The notes under the pieces: model-generated | Database searches by the model: none | What the model saw: only the letters and a program-made list of their open reading frames with translations | What the model was told of the DNA's origin: nothing | NCBI RefSeq assembly: GCF_008704795.1 | Contig: NZ_CP023690.1 | Span: forward strand, 8,194,501-8,258,500 | Direction of reading: 5' to 3' | Length of the DNA: 64,000 nucleotides | From: Streptomyces spectabilis | GTDB taxonomy: Bacteria; Actinomycetota; Actinomycetes; Streptomycetales; Streptomycetaceae | Program-made: the position numbers and the translations under genes | Shown here: piece by piece, positions 8,937 through 17,511 of the stretch | Layout of the letters: each line of letters begins with the position of its first letter | Position numbering within the stretch: the stretch's first letter is position 1

Positions 8937-9740
8937 TCAGGTGACCGTGCCCCCGGCGGACAGCCAGGCGGCGTAGACACGGCGGACCGCCTCGGCCGGA
9001 CGCGGAAGACCGATGGTCGCGGCGCGCAGGTCGCCGGAGCTGTGCAGTTCGAAGCGCCGTCGGCCGGGAAAGTGGTGGTTGCGGACGAAGTAGGTGACGG
9101 TGGAGCCGTGGGGGCCGCCCTCGTGAGGGTTGTGTCCGCCGCCCTCCCACAGCAGCCCGGCGTCGGTGTGCCAGGTGGTGACGAGTCGGCACAGCAGCGG
9201 CGAGGAGGGCCGGGCCAGCACGAACGCGGTGTGGTTCTCGAAGCCGCACCCGGCTTCGGTCGCCGCGATCCGCTCGTCGAACGCACTGCTGTCACGAGGA
9301 AAGAGGAAGACCTCGACCGCGGCGTGCCGCCGCCCGTCCGGCAGCTGGAGCCGCAGTCGGGTGATGTGTACCTCGCAGTTCGCCGGATCCAGTCCATGGC
9401 GCTCGGACAGACGGGCGCGCACCACGGTGCTGGGGACGGTCGGCGAAGGAGCCAGCCCCCGCGCCTCCAGATAGCGAAGGCCCGTCGTCAGGGTGCGGGG
9501 GAACAGCAGGACCGCGCAGTGGTCGAAGACGCACTCCCGCTCGGTCAGCACCGCTGCGGTCCCCCGCGGAGCCAGCGGTGCGACGAGTTCGGACGCCGGT
9601 ACCGTGCTGGCGAACCGGGCGTCACGTATCACTTCCTCCAGACGGTGACGATCCGCCTCGGTGAACGCCCCTGTGATGGCCGAACCGTCAGTCGGACGGG
9701 TTTGGTGCTCGGCGATGCCAGAGGAACGTACGAAATTCAT
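8937..9740 (-). CDS. Unrecognised 267-aa protein, first gene of the DAHP-synthase operon
   Basis: I do not recognise the family. The protein is soluble, with no signal peptide or membrane segment. Visible features are a His/Gly-rich stretch WEGGGHNPHEGGPHGS (about residues 195-210), two Cys-bearing segments (TERECVFDHCAVLLF and EAGCGFENH), several further His residues (VHITRLRL, VRNHHFPGRR) and a preceding WHTDAG. The clustered His/Glu/Cys residues would suit metal or heme binding, but this is only inference. It is the promoter-proximal gene of a minus-strand operon with the O-methyltransferase (84 nt downstream), DAHP synthase and ABM protein, so a role in making or tailoring a shikimate-derived compound is the best guess. 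It starts at ATG 9740, with GGAGG upstream. Confidence 0.7.
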   Translation of the reverse strand: MNFVRSSGIAEHQTRPTDGSAITGAFTEADRHRLEEVIRDARFASTVPASELVAPLAPRGTAAVLTERECVFDHCAVLLFPRTLTTGLRYLEARGLAPSPTVPSTVVRARLSERHGLDPANCEVHITRLRLQLPDGRRHAAVEVFLFPRDSSAFDERIAATEAGCGFENHTAFVLARPSSPLLCRLVTTWHTDAGLLWEGGGHNPHEGGPHGSTVTYFVRNHHFPGRRRFELHSSGDLRAATIGLPRPAEAVRRVYAAWLSAGGTVT

Positions 9741-10293
9741 TGGTGCCTCCTGCCTTAGAGCTGTCGGAATTCTGTGACGAAAACCCGCTCATAAGCAAGG
9801 GCGGTCGGGTGGCGGCTGCGTTTTCTGCTTCGAAAAGGGCGTTCACGCTGCCCGTGCGCGCCTGTCACCTGGGGAAATGCGACCCTTCGATTCTGTCGAT
9901 GCCATGATTCGGTAGAATCGATCGATCCGAGGAAGGCGTTCCTCGCGAATGCTGGAAGCGGACTCCCCTCTTTCTGTATTGATGTTTCTTGTCGGCTGCG
10001 AAGCCCGCGCCCGCAGGTATTCGGGCGCCGAGCTGCGATGACGCGGCGCGCGGAGCCGATTCCGTCGATGGTTGCCTGCGATGAGGTCGAACGATCAGCG
10101 GGTGAAAGCAGGCACAAGGTCCTCGTGCGCTGCTGGTAAAGCCCTTGTATTGAGGTTCCTTATGGTGTGCCGGTGATGCGCGGACCATCGGGATTTCTTA
10201 TCGGGCGGCGCTGGACGAAAGGTTCGGGCGCCGCACAGAATCCGTATGCGCAAGACAGCGTCCGCATCGTTCTGCCGCTACGGAGGTTTCTTT
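9741..10293. other. 553-bp divergent intergenic region, AT-richer
   Basis: No convincing gene is seen. The base composition is clearly less GC-rich than the coding regions on both sides. It separates the minus-strand DAHP-synthase operon from the plus-strand acyl-CoA ligase, so it should hold both promoters. An inverted repeat CGATTCT/AGAATCG at 9888-9920 and a neighbouring ATCGATCGAT run are the only dyads I would pick out. Short open frames on the minus strand here (9755-10117 and 9865-10188) have no recognisable domain and irregular codon use. Confidence 0.6.
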
Positions 10294-11958
10294 GTGAACG
10301 CTCCTCCTGCCCGCACGAAATCCCTGCCGGTGTCCCGCACGTTCACCGACGCCCTGGAACGCGCGGCCGCGTGCCGTACGGCACCCGCCGTGTGGGACGG
10401 CGGCCGGTGGCGGACCTGGCGGGACTGCCTGGACCAGGCCGAGCGCACCGCGGCCGCGCTGCACCGGCGAGGTGTGGGGGGCGGCGACGTGCTGGCCGTC
10501 GCGCTGCCCAACTCCTGGGAGCTGGTGGTGCTGCACGCGGCCGCCGCCCGGCTCGGCATCCTGTTGCTGCCCCTGCACTCCGCCTACGGCACCCGCGAGA
10601 CGCAGCGGCTGATCGAGCGGTCGGGTGCGGTCGCGCTGGCCGCCGCAGCGGTCAGGCGAGGCGAGGACCGTAGCGAGGAGATCGTCAGCCTGCGCGAGCG
10701 GTGCGCCGGGTTGCGGCACCTGTGGGTGTCGCACGCGGCCGCCGCCCGTCCTGGGGCCGACGGTCCGCGGGATCTGGCCGAGCTGTTCGACGAGGAAGCG
10801 GACCCGGGCGTGCGGTTGCCGCCCGCGCCGACCGACCCGCGGGCTCCGCTGGTGCTGCTCGCGTCCTCGGGGACGACCTCCCAGCGGCCCAAGCTGTGCG
10901 CCCACAGCCACGGTGGGCTCCTCGGCAACGCGGCGGCCGTGGCGGCGGACGGTGGATTCGGCGCCGCCGACACCATCGTGTCGGCGAGCCCCCTCAGCCA
11001 TGCCTTCGGGCTGTTGTCCGTGCATCTCGCCCTGGTCACCGGCGGGGCCGTCGGCCTGTTCGACGGCTGGGAGCCGGGCCGGTTCGCCGCTGCTCTGGAC
11101 GCGGTCGGCGCCACCACCGCCTTCGCCGTACCGGCCCAACTGCGCGACCTGCTGACCCTGCCCGCATACGACACGGGTACGCGCTCGCCGACGCTGCGGG
11201 AGGTACGCACCGGCGGCGCGCCCGTGCCCCGCGAACTGGCCGAGGAGGTACGCCGCACCTTCGGGGCGCACCTCGTCGTGCAGTGGGGGATGACCGAGGT
11301 CGGCGCCGGTACGTACACCCGCGTCGGCGATCCGCCCGAGGCGGTCGGGACCATCGGGCGGCCGGCCGCCGGCGCCGAGGTGCGGATACGGCGCCGGGAC
11401 GGCGAGCCGGCCGCGCCCGGCGAGACCGGTGAACTCCAGTACCGCAGTCCCTTCATGTTCTCCGGCTACTACCTCGACCCGGAGCTGACCCGGGCCGCGC
11501 TCACCCCGGACGGCTGGCTGCGCACCGGCGACCGGGCCGCCCTTGAGCCGGACGGCTCGGTGGTCTACCGGGGCCGCGCCGACGAGATGATCAACCGGGG
11601 CGGGCTGAAGTACAGCGCGCTGGAAGTGGAGGAACTGCTGAGCGACCTGCCGCAGTTGGCGCAGCACGCCGTGGTCGCGCGCGCCGACCCGCGACTCGGC
11701 CAGCGTTCCTGCCTGGTCGTGGCGCTCCGCCGGGGCGAGCGCGTGACCTTGGACGACATCACGAGCCATCTGGTGGCCAAGGGCCTTGCCACCTACAAAC
11801 TCCCCGAACAACTGGTCGTGGTCGACCAGTTGCCCACGACGGTCACCGGCAAGACGGCCCGCGCCCGGCTGAGGGCGATCCCCCTGCCCCCTCTCCCCGC
11901 GCGGCCCCCCGGGCGCGCCGCGGCGCTGAGGCCGGGCGGCGCGGAGGCCGCCCGATGA
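10294..11958 (+). CDS. AMP-dependent acyl-CoA synthetase/ligase
   Basis: A 554-aa ANL-superfamily adenylating enzyme that activates a carboxylic acid as acyl-AMP and usually passes it to CoA or a carrier protein. Visible core motifs: ASSGTTSQRPK (A3 P-loop, with SQR in place of the usual GxP spacing), WGMTEVG (A5), LRTGDRA (A7), RGRADEMINRGG (A8 hinge) and the A10 lysine in TVTGKTARARLR. GTG 10294 follows GGAGG by 7 nt, so the longer frame from 10246 is not used. Transcribed away from the DAHP-synthase operon. The substrate may be an aromatic acid made by that operon, but this is inferred from proximity only. A Pro/Arg/Ala-rich tail of about 25 residues follows the A10 motif. Confidence 0.85.
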   Translation: MNAPPARTKSLPVSRTFTDALERAAACRTAPAVWDGGRWRTWRDCLDQAERTAAALHRRGVGGGDVLAVALPNSWELVVLHAAAARLGILLLPLHSAYGTRETQRLIERSGAVALAAAAVRRGEDRSEEIVSLRERCAGLRHLWVSHAAAARPGADGPRDLAELFDEEADPGVRLPPAPTDPRAPLVLLASSGTTSQRPKLCAHSHGGLLGNAAAVAADGGFGAADTIVSASPLSHAFGLLSVHLALVTGGAVGLFDGWEPGRFAAALDAVGATTAFAVPAQLRDLLTLPAYDTGTRSPTLREVRTGGAPVPRELAEEVRRTFGAHLVVQWGMTEVGAGTYTRVGDPPEAVGTIGRPAAGAEVRIRRRDGEPAAPGETGELQYRSPFMFSGYYLDPELTRAALTPDGWLRTGDRAALEPDGSVVYRGRADEMINRGGLKYSALEVEELLSDLPQLAQHAVVARADPRLGQRSCLVVALRRGERVTLDDITSHLVAKGLATYKLPEQLVVVDQLPTTVTGKTARARLRAIPLPPLPARPPGRAAALRPGGAEAAR

Positions 11959-11978
11959 CCGGGGTGACCGGGGCCGCC

Positions 11979-12854
11979 TCAGGCGTCCCGTTGTCCGCGC
12001 AGCACCGACTGCAGACCGGCCAGGTTCGGGTTGGACGAGTTCCGGTCGAGCCACGTCATGGTGATGGACGTGCGCAGGGACACGTCGTCGACCTCGACGA
12101 CAGCGATCTCACCCCGGCGCGCCTGGGCGCGCACCGCGAGGGACGGCAGCAGCGCGCACCCCATGCCCGCGGCCACGCACGCGCTGAGGGTGCCGATGCT
12201 CGACACCTCCGCGACCGGCTCCTTCGCGGTCCGGCCGGAGAAGGAGTCGTCGAACATCTGCCGGAAGCCGCAGCCGCGTTCGGTGGCGAGGAAAGGCTCC
12301 GATGCCAGCTCCCCGAGGTGCACCCGCCGGCGTGCGGCCAGCGGATGGTCCGGCGGGGTGATGACCACCAACGGCTCCTCGCCCAGGGTCTCGGCCCGCA
12401 GCCCCGCGTCCGTCGGCGCGTCGCCGAACGTCAGGCACACATCGAGGTCACCCCGGCGCACCGCCTTGTACAGCTCACCCCGATTGTCCTGAGTGATGCG
12501 TACCCGTGCCTCCGGATGGAGCGAGCGATAGCGCGAGAGCACCTCGGGCAGCAGATGCAGACACACCGTCTCCAGTGCGCCGACCGCGACCTCCGAGTCC
12601 GGTCGGCTCACCGCCCAGCGTGCCTCCTCCATCAGCTTGAGGATGCGCTCGGTGTACTCCGACAGCGCCACGCCTTGCGGCGTCAGCCGAATCTGCCGCT
12701 GCGAGCGGTCGAGCAGCTCCACCCCGAGCTCGCGTTCCAGTGCCTGAATCTGGTCGCTGACGCTGGACTGCGCGTAGTGCAACTCCCGGGCCGCCTGGGT
12801 GACGCTCAGCGTCCTGGCGACCGCCTCGAACGTCCGAAGATGCCGTAACTCCAT
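11979..12854 (-). CDS. LysR-family transcriptional regulator (first)
   Basis: A 291-aa protein with an N-terminal winged HTH (MELRHLRTFEAVARTLSVTQ, then AARELHYAQSSVSDQIQALE) and a LysR effector domain (VAVGALETVCLHLLPEVLSR, ITPPDHPLAA, VAAGMGCALLPSLAV). ATG 12854 has GGGGGAG upstream. Codon 3 is TTA (12846-12848), so translation should depend on the bldA tRNA. It is divergent from the MFS-VOC-monooxygenase operon, the standard layout for a LysR protein controlling its neighbour, and two T-N11-A boxes lie between them. It converges with the acyl-CoA ligase. Confidence 0.9.
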   Translation of the reverse strand: MELRHLRTFEAVARTLSVTQAARELHYAQSSVSDQIQALERELGVELLDRSQRQIRLTPQGVALSEYTERILKLMEEARWAVSRPDSEVAVGALETVCLHLLPEVLSRYRSLHPEARVRITQDNRGELYKAVRRGDLDVCLTFGDAPTDAGLRAETLGEEPLVVITPPDHPLAARRRVHLGELASEPFLATERGCGFRQMFDDSFSGRTAKEPVAEVSSIGTLSACVAAGMGCALLPSLAVRAQARRGEIAVVEVDDVSLRTSITMTWLDRNSSNPNLAGLQSVLRGQRDA

Positions 12855-12879
12855 GTCTTGGCTCCCCCCTCGAACACCG

Positions 12880-12909
12880 ATCGGCTGAGCCGATGTTACC
12901 CATAGGGCA
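12880..12909. promoter_or_regulatory. Two T-N11-A LysR boxes, one a perfect palindrome
   Basis: ATCGGCTGAGCCGAT at 12880-12894 is a perfect 7-1-7 palindrome containing a T-N11-A box (12881-12893). A second box, TACCCATAGGGCA, lies at 12897-12909, 16 bp further along. This matches the recognition-site plus activation-site layout of LysR regulators. The pair is 26-55 bp upstream of the LysR start and over 100 bp from the MFS start. Confidence 0.55.
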
Positions 12910-13023
12910 TTCCCGTCGTCACCGGCGGCAGAGCGCCTTTCGGTTCCGCTTGAATGGATTGCAACTCCGTCAACTCCGTGTGTATGGCGGCCCATTAGCG
13001 CTGTCGAAATGAAGGAGAGAAAC

Positions 13024-14427
13024 ATGTCGACGCAGGCGGAAGCCGTTTCCGTCGCACCGGCGCGCATCGAGAAGCCCTCGGCGACCCTGCTGATCGGGCT
13101 CTCGCTCGGCTACTTCATGGTCCTGCTGGACACGACGATCGTCGCCGTGGCGCTGCCCGCCATCTCCGGTTCACTGCACGTCGGCCTCAGCGGCCTGCAG
13201 TGGGTCACCAACGGCTACACGATCACCTTCGCCGCGTTGCTGCTCACCGCAGGCTGGCTCTCCGACCGACTCGGCGGCCGCAGGGTCTTCGTCTGCGGCC
13301 TCGTGGCCTTCGGCGTCCTGTCCGGCGTCTGTGCCGCGGCCGACTCCCTGGGCGCCCTGGTCGCGCTGCGCCTGGCTCTGGGCGCGGCCGGTGCGCTGAT
13401 GCTTCCCGCCTCGCTCGCCGTGATCACCCACGCCTACAGCGACCCGGCCGACCGCGCCCGCGCCGTCGGCAACTGGGCGGCGATCACCGGTGTGGCGCTC
13501 GCGGCGGGCCCCCTGGTCGGCGGCGCGCTCACCGACACCGTCGGCTGGCGCGCGATCTTCCTCATCAATGTGCCGCTGGCTCTGATCAGCCTCGTCATCA
13601 CCCTGCGCCTGGCCCCGGAGACACCGCGGAAGCAGCGCAGCGGTCTGGACGTCACCGGCCAGCTCAGCGCCGTCGTCACCCTCGGCGCGCTGTCGTACGC
13701 GCTGATCGAGGGCCCGGACACGGGCTGGGGCAGTGGCGCGGTGGTCGGCGCCTTCGTCCTGACGGCCCTCGCGGCCGCGGTGTTCGTCGCCGCCGAGTCA
13801 CGGGCGAAGGACGCGGCGATGCTTCCGCTGCGCATGTTCCGCAGCCGGGGATTCTCCACCGCGTTGGGGGTGGGTCTGATCGCGAACTTCGGCCTGTCCG
13901 GGCTGCTGTTCGTGCTGTCGCTGTTCTTTCAGGAAGGCCGGCACTATTCCTCGCTCAGCGCCGGTCTGGCCTTTCTGCCGCTGACCCTGCCCACCGCCTT
14001 CAACCCCATCTACACCGGACGGCTCGTCGGCCGGATCGGCCCGCGCCGCCCTGCCACCCTCGGGTTCGCCCTGATGGGCATCGGCGCCCTGCTGCAGGCC
14101 CCGTTCACCGACGACTCCGCGCTCGCCCTCGGCGTCACCGTGGTCGGTCTGCTGGCGTTCGGCTTCGGTGTGTCCTTCGCCCTGCCCGCACTGGTCGCCG
14201 GCATGGCGAGTTCCGTACCGCCCGATCTGGCCGGCATCGGTGCCGGTGCGCTCAACTCGGCCCGCCAGGTCGGCGCCTTACTCGGCGTGGCCGTCCTCGG
14301 CGTGGCTCTCAACCTGTCGTCGACCAACGCCGACGGCACCAAGTGGGCGCTCGTCGTCGGCGGCGTGAGCCTGCTGTTCGGGGCCGTCGTCGCCGGGACC
14401 GGACTCAAGGGGCGCACCGCGGGCTGA
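13024..14427 (+). CDS. MFS multidrug exporter, DHA2 (14-TMS) family
   Basis: A 467-aa integral membrane protein. The first helix carries the DHA2 signature LLDTTIVAVALPAI, followed by QWVTNGYTITFAALLLTAGW and the loop motif GWLSDRLGGRRVF (motif A), and a further RxxxGxxxGPLVGG-type motif C (ALAAGPLVGGAL). About 14 hydrophobic segments are visible. It is a proton-driven exporter of drugs or metabolites. ATG 13024 is preceded by AAGGAGAG. A TTA codon lies at 14278-14280, so synthesis should depend on bldA, like its divergent LysR neighbour. First gene of the operon with the VOC, 84-aa and FAD monooxygenase genes, so it probably exports or gives resistance to that pathway's compound. Confidence 0.9.
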   Translation: MSTQAEAVSVAPARIEKPSATLLIGLSLGYFMVLLDTTIVAVALPAISGSLHVGLSGLQWVTNGYTITFAALLLTAGWLSDRLGGRRVFVCGLVAFGVLSGVCAAADSLGALVALRLALGAAGALMLPASLAVITHAYSDPADRARAVGNWAAITGVALAAGPLVGGALTDTVGWRAIFLINVPLALISLVITLRLAPETPRKQRSGLDVTGQLSAVVTLGALSYALIEGPDTGWGSGAVVGAFVLTALAAAVFVAAESRAKDAAMLPLRMFRSRGFSTALGVGLIANFGLSGLLFVLSLFFQEGRHYSSLSAGLAFLPLTLPTAFNPIYTGRLVGRIGPRRPATLGFALMGIGALLQAPFTDDSALALGVTVVGLLAFGFGVSFALPALVAGMASSVPPDLAGIGAGALNSARQVGALLGVAVLGVALNLSSTNADGTKWALVVGGVSLLFGAVVAGTGLKGRTAG

Positions 14428-14476
14428 CGGGCCCCGGCCCCGGCCCGCAGCGCCCCGCCCCATCTCAGGAGGAGCA

Positions 14477-15085
14477 TTGGCAACCGCGTCACCGTCCGCC
14501 CGCCCCCGGGCCGGCGCACCGACCCTGCGCGTCAACGGGGTCGACCATCTCGCGTACGTCACCTGGAAGCCCCGCGCCACCGTCGAGTTCTACACCCAGG
14601 CCCTCGGAATGCCACTGGTGCACGCCATCACCGCCAACGGCTGGGTCACCGAGGACTACCCGGACTTCGTGCACTTCTTCTTCGACGCGGGGGCGGGCAA
14701 CCGCATCGCGTTCTTCTACTACTTCGGGCTGCCGGAGGAGAGCGCCCCCAGCGACCTCATGCACCGCTCCCGACATGTGGCCTTCCACGTCGACACCGAG
14801 CTGGAACTCCACGCCTGGCGCGAGTGGTTGAAGGCCAGCGGCATCCGTGTCACTCGGCCGCTCGCCCACGAACTCATCGAGTCGATCTACTTCGACGACC
14901 CCAACGGCATCCAACTGGAGATCACCCGCCCTCTGCGCGCGATGTCCGACATCGACGCCCGGGACGCCGAACTGACGGTCAGGGCGCTCGCCGACGTCGC
15001 CGAGTCCCCGCGCCCGTCGGTGGAATCGCTGTGGCGGCGCAAGGCGGAACTGATCCGCAAGAGCACGGAAGGAGCTGGTCTGTGA
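14477..15085 (+). CDS. VOC (glyoxalase/extradiol dioxygenase-like) protein
   Basis: A 202-aa protein of the vicinal oxygen chelate superfamily. Two beta-alpha-beta modules are visible: GVDHLAYVTW with His24, RHVAFHVDTE with the second His, and FDDPNGIQLEI with the metal-binding Glu, the 2-His-1-Glu pattern of Fe(II) or Mn(II) ring-cleaving dioxygenases and of glyoxalases. A helical tail of about 45 residues follows. The TTG start at 14477 is supported by AGGAGGAGC directly upstream. It lies 49 nt after the MFS gene and overlaps the next gene. With the FAD monooxygenase downstream, hydroxylation then cleavage or rearrangement of an aromatic ring is a reasonable reading, unproven. Confidence 0.8.
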   Translation: MATASPSARPRAGAPTLRVNGVDHLAYVTWKPRATVEFYTQALGMPLVHAITANGWVTEDYPDFVHFFFDAGAGNRIAFFYYFGLPEESAPSDLMHRSRHVAFHVDTELELHAWREWLKASGIRVTRPLAHELIESIYFDDPNGIQLEITRPLRAMSDIDARDAELTVRALADVAESPRPSVESLWRRKAELIRKSTEGAGL

Positions 15086-15336
15086 GCCTCGCCCTGTACG
15101 TGCTCGACGTGCCCGAGTTCCAGCCCGTGGTGCGTGCCGCCGAGGCCGCCGGCCTGACCACACAGCACGTCGGTGACTACGTCGAGCTGCGCACGCACGA
15201 ACCGGAGGCCGTGCTCCGCCGTGACGGTGCGGTGATCCGCGCCGCGGTGTGGCACGCGGCCCTCACCGGTGGCCTCGATGGCCGCATCGTCAGCTTCACC
15301 TCCGACACCCTCCACCTCGCCAAGGAGACGGGATGA
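15082..15336 (+). CDS. Small 84-aa protein of unknown function
   Basis: Starts at GTG 15082, overlapping the VOC stop (GTGA), and ends in ATGA overlap with the FAD monooxygenase, so it is translationally coupled on both sides. The sequence begins MSLALYVLDVPEFQPVVRAA and contains VWHAALTGGLDG and FTSDTLHL. It has regular codon use and no signal or membrane segment. I do not recognise a family. The tight coupling suggests a partner or subunit of the VOC protein or of the monooxygenase. Confidence 0.75.
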   Translation: MSLALYVLDVPEFQPVVRAAEAAGLTTQHVGDYVELRTHEPEAVLRRDGAVIRAAVWHAALTGGLDGRIVSFTSDTLHLAKETG

Positions 15337-16574
15337 GCGCGAGCACGGACAGTTCCGCAGGCCACCCGGTCCTCGTGGTGGGCGCCGGCCCGGCGGGCCT
15401 CAGCGCCGCCCTGGCCCTGCGCGCCGCCGGATTGCCCGCCGTGGTCCTGGAACGCCGTACGGAAGGCGCCGTTCGACCGGGCAGCCGTGCCGCCTATCTG
15501 CACGGCGCCTCGCTGCGCGAACTGGAGCGGCTCAGCCCGGGACTCGGCCACGAAGTGGCCGGCCGCGGCCTGCTGTGGGCGACGAAGCGCTCGTACTGGG
15601 CGGGCGAGGAGATCTACGCCCGCACCTACCCGCAGACGGCGCGCGGGGGACTGCCGCACTTCACGAGTCTGCCGCAGGTGATCACCGAGGACCTGATGGT
15701 GGCCGCCTGCCGCATGCAGGGCGTCACGTTCCACTGGGACGTGGAGGTGGCCTCGGCGCGGAGCACTGCCGAGGGCGTCCTGCTCACGGACTCGGCCGGA
15801 CGCGAGTGGCGGTCCGACTACGTGGTGGCCGCCGACGGCTCGCGCTCCGTGCTGCGCGCCGCATGCGGCAGCCCGCTGGAGGGGCCGCGCTCCCCGAACA
15901 CCTTCGTGGTGGTCGACCTCGAGGACGACCCGGAGCACCACCCCATGCCGATCGAGCGGACCTTCCACTACCGGCACCCGGACCTCGGCGGCCGCAACGT
16001 GCTGACCCTGCCCTTCGCGGGCGGTTGGCGGGTCGATGTCAACCTACGGGTGGACGACGATCCGATGCGGTTCCTCTCTCCGGAGGGGCTGCGCCGCTGG
16101 ATCCCGCGGGTCCTGCCGGAGGCGTACGGCGAACGCGTCCGCTGGGTCTCGACGTACCGGTTCGCCCAGCAGGTCGCCGCCGACTTCACGGACGCCCACC
16201 GGCGGATCCTGCTGACGGGCGAGGCGTCCCACCTGTTCGCCCCGTTCGGCGCCCGGGGGATGAACTCCAGCATTCCTGACGCGGTCCGCGCGGTGGGGGC
16301 GGTTCTCCAGGCGCTGGAAGCCGGCCGTGACCGGGCCGCCGCCGGGGCGGCCGTCAGCCGCTTCGCCCAGGAGCGCAAGGAGGCGGCCCTCTACAACCGG
16401 GCCTGCGCCGGTTCCGCGCTGGACCACATGCTGGCCCGCAGTCCGTCCCTCTGGCTCCGGCAGCGCGCCGCGGCAGCGGTCGCCACGGTCGGCCGCAGGG
16501 CGGGCGAGTGGCTGGACTCCGCGCCGTACGGGCCGAAGCTGACGGCGCGCGGGGCGGCCCGCAGCTCGTACTGA
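15333..16574 (+). CDS. FAD-dependent aromatic monooxygenase-like flavoprotein
   Basis: A 413-aa group A flavoprotein monooxygenase related to phenol and hydroxybenzoate hydroxylases. The N-terminal GxGxxG motif (VLVVGAGPAGLSAALALRAA), a central DG motif (YVVAADGSRSVLRAACG) and a GD-like motif (LTGEASHLFAPFGARGMNSS, about residues 295-314) are visible. In the last the usual Asp is Glu (E297) and the following LAWKL helix is changed. ATG 15333 overlaps the preceding stop and has AAGGAG upstream. It should use NAD(P)H and oxygen to hydroxylate an aromatic or quinonoid substrate. Last gene of the LysR-controlled operon. Confidence 0.85.
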   Translation: MSASTDSSAGHPVLVVGAGPAGLSAALALRAAGLPAVVLERRTEGAVRPGSRAAYLHGASLRELERLSPGLGHEVAGRGLLWATKRSYWAGEEIYARTYPQTARGGLPHFTSLPQVITEDLMVAACRMQGVTFHWDVEVASARSTAEGVLLTDSAGREWRSDYVVAADGSRSVLRAACGSPLEGPRSPNTFVVVDLEDDPEHHPMPIERTFHYRHPDLGGRNVLTLPFAGGWRVDVNLRVDDDPMRFLSPEGLRRWIPRVLPEAYGERVRWVSTYRFAQQVAADFTDAHRRILLTGEASHLFAPFGARGMNSSIPDAVRAVGAVLQALEAGRDRAAAGAAVSRFAQERKEAALYNRACAGSALDHMLARSPSLWLRQRAAAAVATVGRRAGEWLDSAPYGPKLTARGAARSSY

Positions 16575-16644
16575 GCGGCGGCGGATCCACCTCCGGCGGT
16601 GGCCTCTCGCGCGCGGGGCAGCGAAGACCAGTCCTGCCCTCCGC

Positions 16645-17511
16645 TCAGGGCGGAGAGACAGGCGCGCTTTCCAGGACGGTCCGGGCCGCCACCCGCGCCG
16701 CGTCCACGACGGACTCGCGGGCCGTGGCGGAGAAGGCCAGGTACACCGGCAGGGGCGCCGGCGCGGGTCCCAGGGAGCCGGGCGGCGCCTGGCGGATCGC
16801 CGGTTGCTTCACATGGGCGTTCGCGCATAGGGCCGTGTAGGCCAAGCCGGCCTGGACGGACGCCAGCAGGGCCACCGGGTCGGCGCACCCGGTGAGGGAG
16901 TACCAGGGGACGCTGTTGCGATTGAGGGTCTCGGCGATGTGCAGGCTGAGCGCCGAGCGGCCGCCGAGCAGAGCGATGGGTATCCGTTTTCCGGCTGTCA
17001 GCGACGCGTGGCCGAACCAGTCGAGCCGCAGTCGCCCCAGCAGGTCGGAGCGGGGGGTGGCCGTGCCGAGCAGCAACGCCGCTTCGAGCTCCCCCGTGCG
17101 GACCCCGTCGGCGAGCGCGGAGCTCTGGCCTGTGACCATCGAGCACCGCATGTGGGGGCGCTCCACCGCCAGCCGGGTGAGCATCGTCCCCAGCCCGTCG
17201 GCGAAGTGGGTCGAGCAGCCCATGGTGAACGAGTCCTGACTGGACAGCGCCGACACGCGGCTGATGACGTCGTTGTTCAACATGATGACGCGCCGGGCGT
17301 GCGCCACCAGTTCCCGGCCCACCGGAGTGAGCATGGGGGGCCGCTTGGCGCGCTGGAACACGGGCGCCCGGACGATCGACTCAAGGCGCTGGATCTGTTG
17401 GCTGACGGTCGGCTGGGTGACGTGGAGCGACTGTGCGGCCCGGGAGAATCCGTCCTCGTTGACGACGGCCAGCAGAGTGCGGAGAAGTTTCACCTCGATG
17501 TCGCGCTGCAT
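16645..17511 (-). CDS. LysR-family transcriptional regulator (second)
   Basis: A 288-aa LysR protein: winged HTH MQRDIEVKLLRTLLAVVNED through FSRAAQSLHVTQPTVSQQIQ, then an effector domain (FTMGCSTHFADGLGTMLTRL, SVQAGLAYTALCANAHV). ATG 17511 is the best fit to the family's N-terminus although the ribosome site is weak; upstream residues of the longer frame are Arg/His-rich and unlikely. It points away from the AfsA operon and towards the FAD monooxygenase, with which it converges. It is only distantly like the first LysR protein. Target unknown. Confidence 0.88.
   Translation of the reverse strand: MQRDIEVKLLRTLLAVVNEDGFSRAAQSLHVTQPTVSQQIQRLESIVRAPVFQRAKRPPMLTPVGRELVAHARRVIMLNNDVISRVSALSSQDSFTMGCSTHFADGLGTMLTRLAVERPHMRCSMVTGQSSALADGVRTGELEAALLLGTATPRSDLLGRLRLDWFGHASLTAGKRIPIALLGGRSALSLHIAETLNRNSVPWYSLTGCADPVALLASVQAGLAYTALCANAHVKQPAIRQAPPGSLGPAPAPLPVYLAFSATARESVVDAARVAARTVLESAPVSPP

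Noticed and set aside
9755..10188. Two small minus-strand frames in the divergent gap
   Set aside because: No ribosome site of note, atypical composition and no domain; the region looks like promoter DNA.
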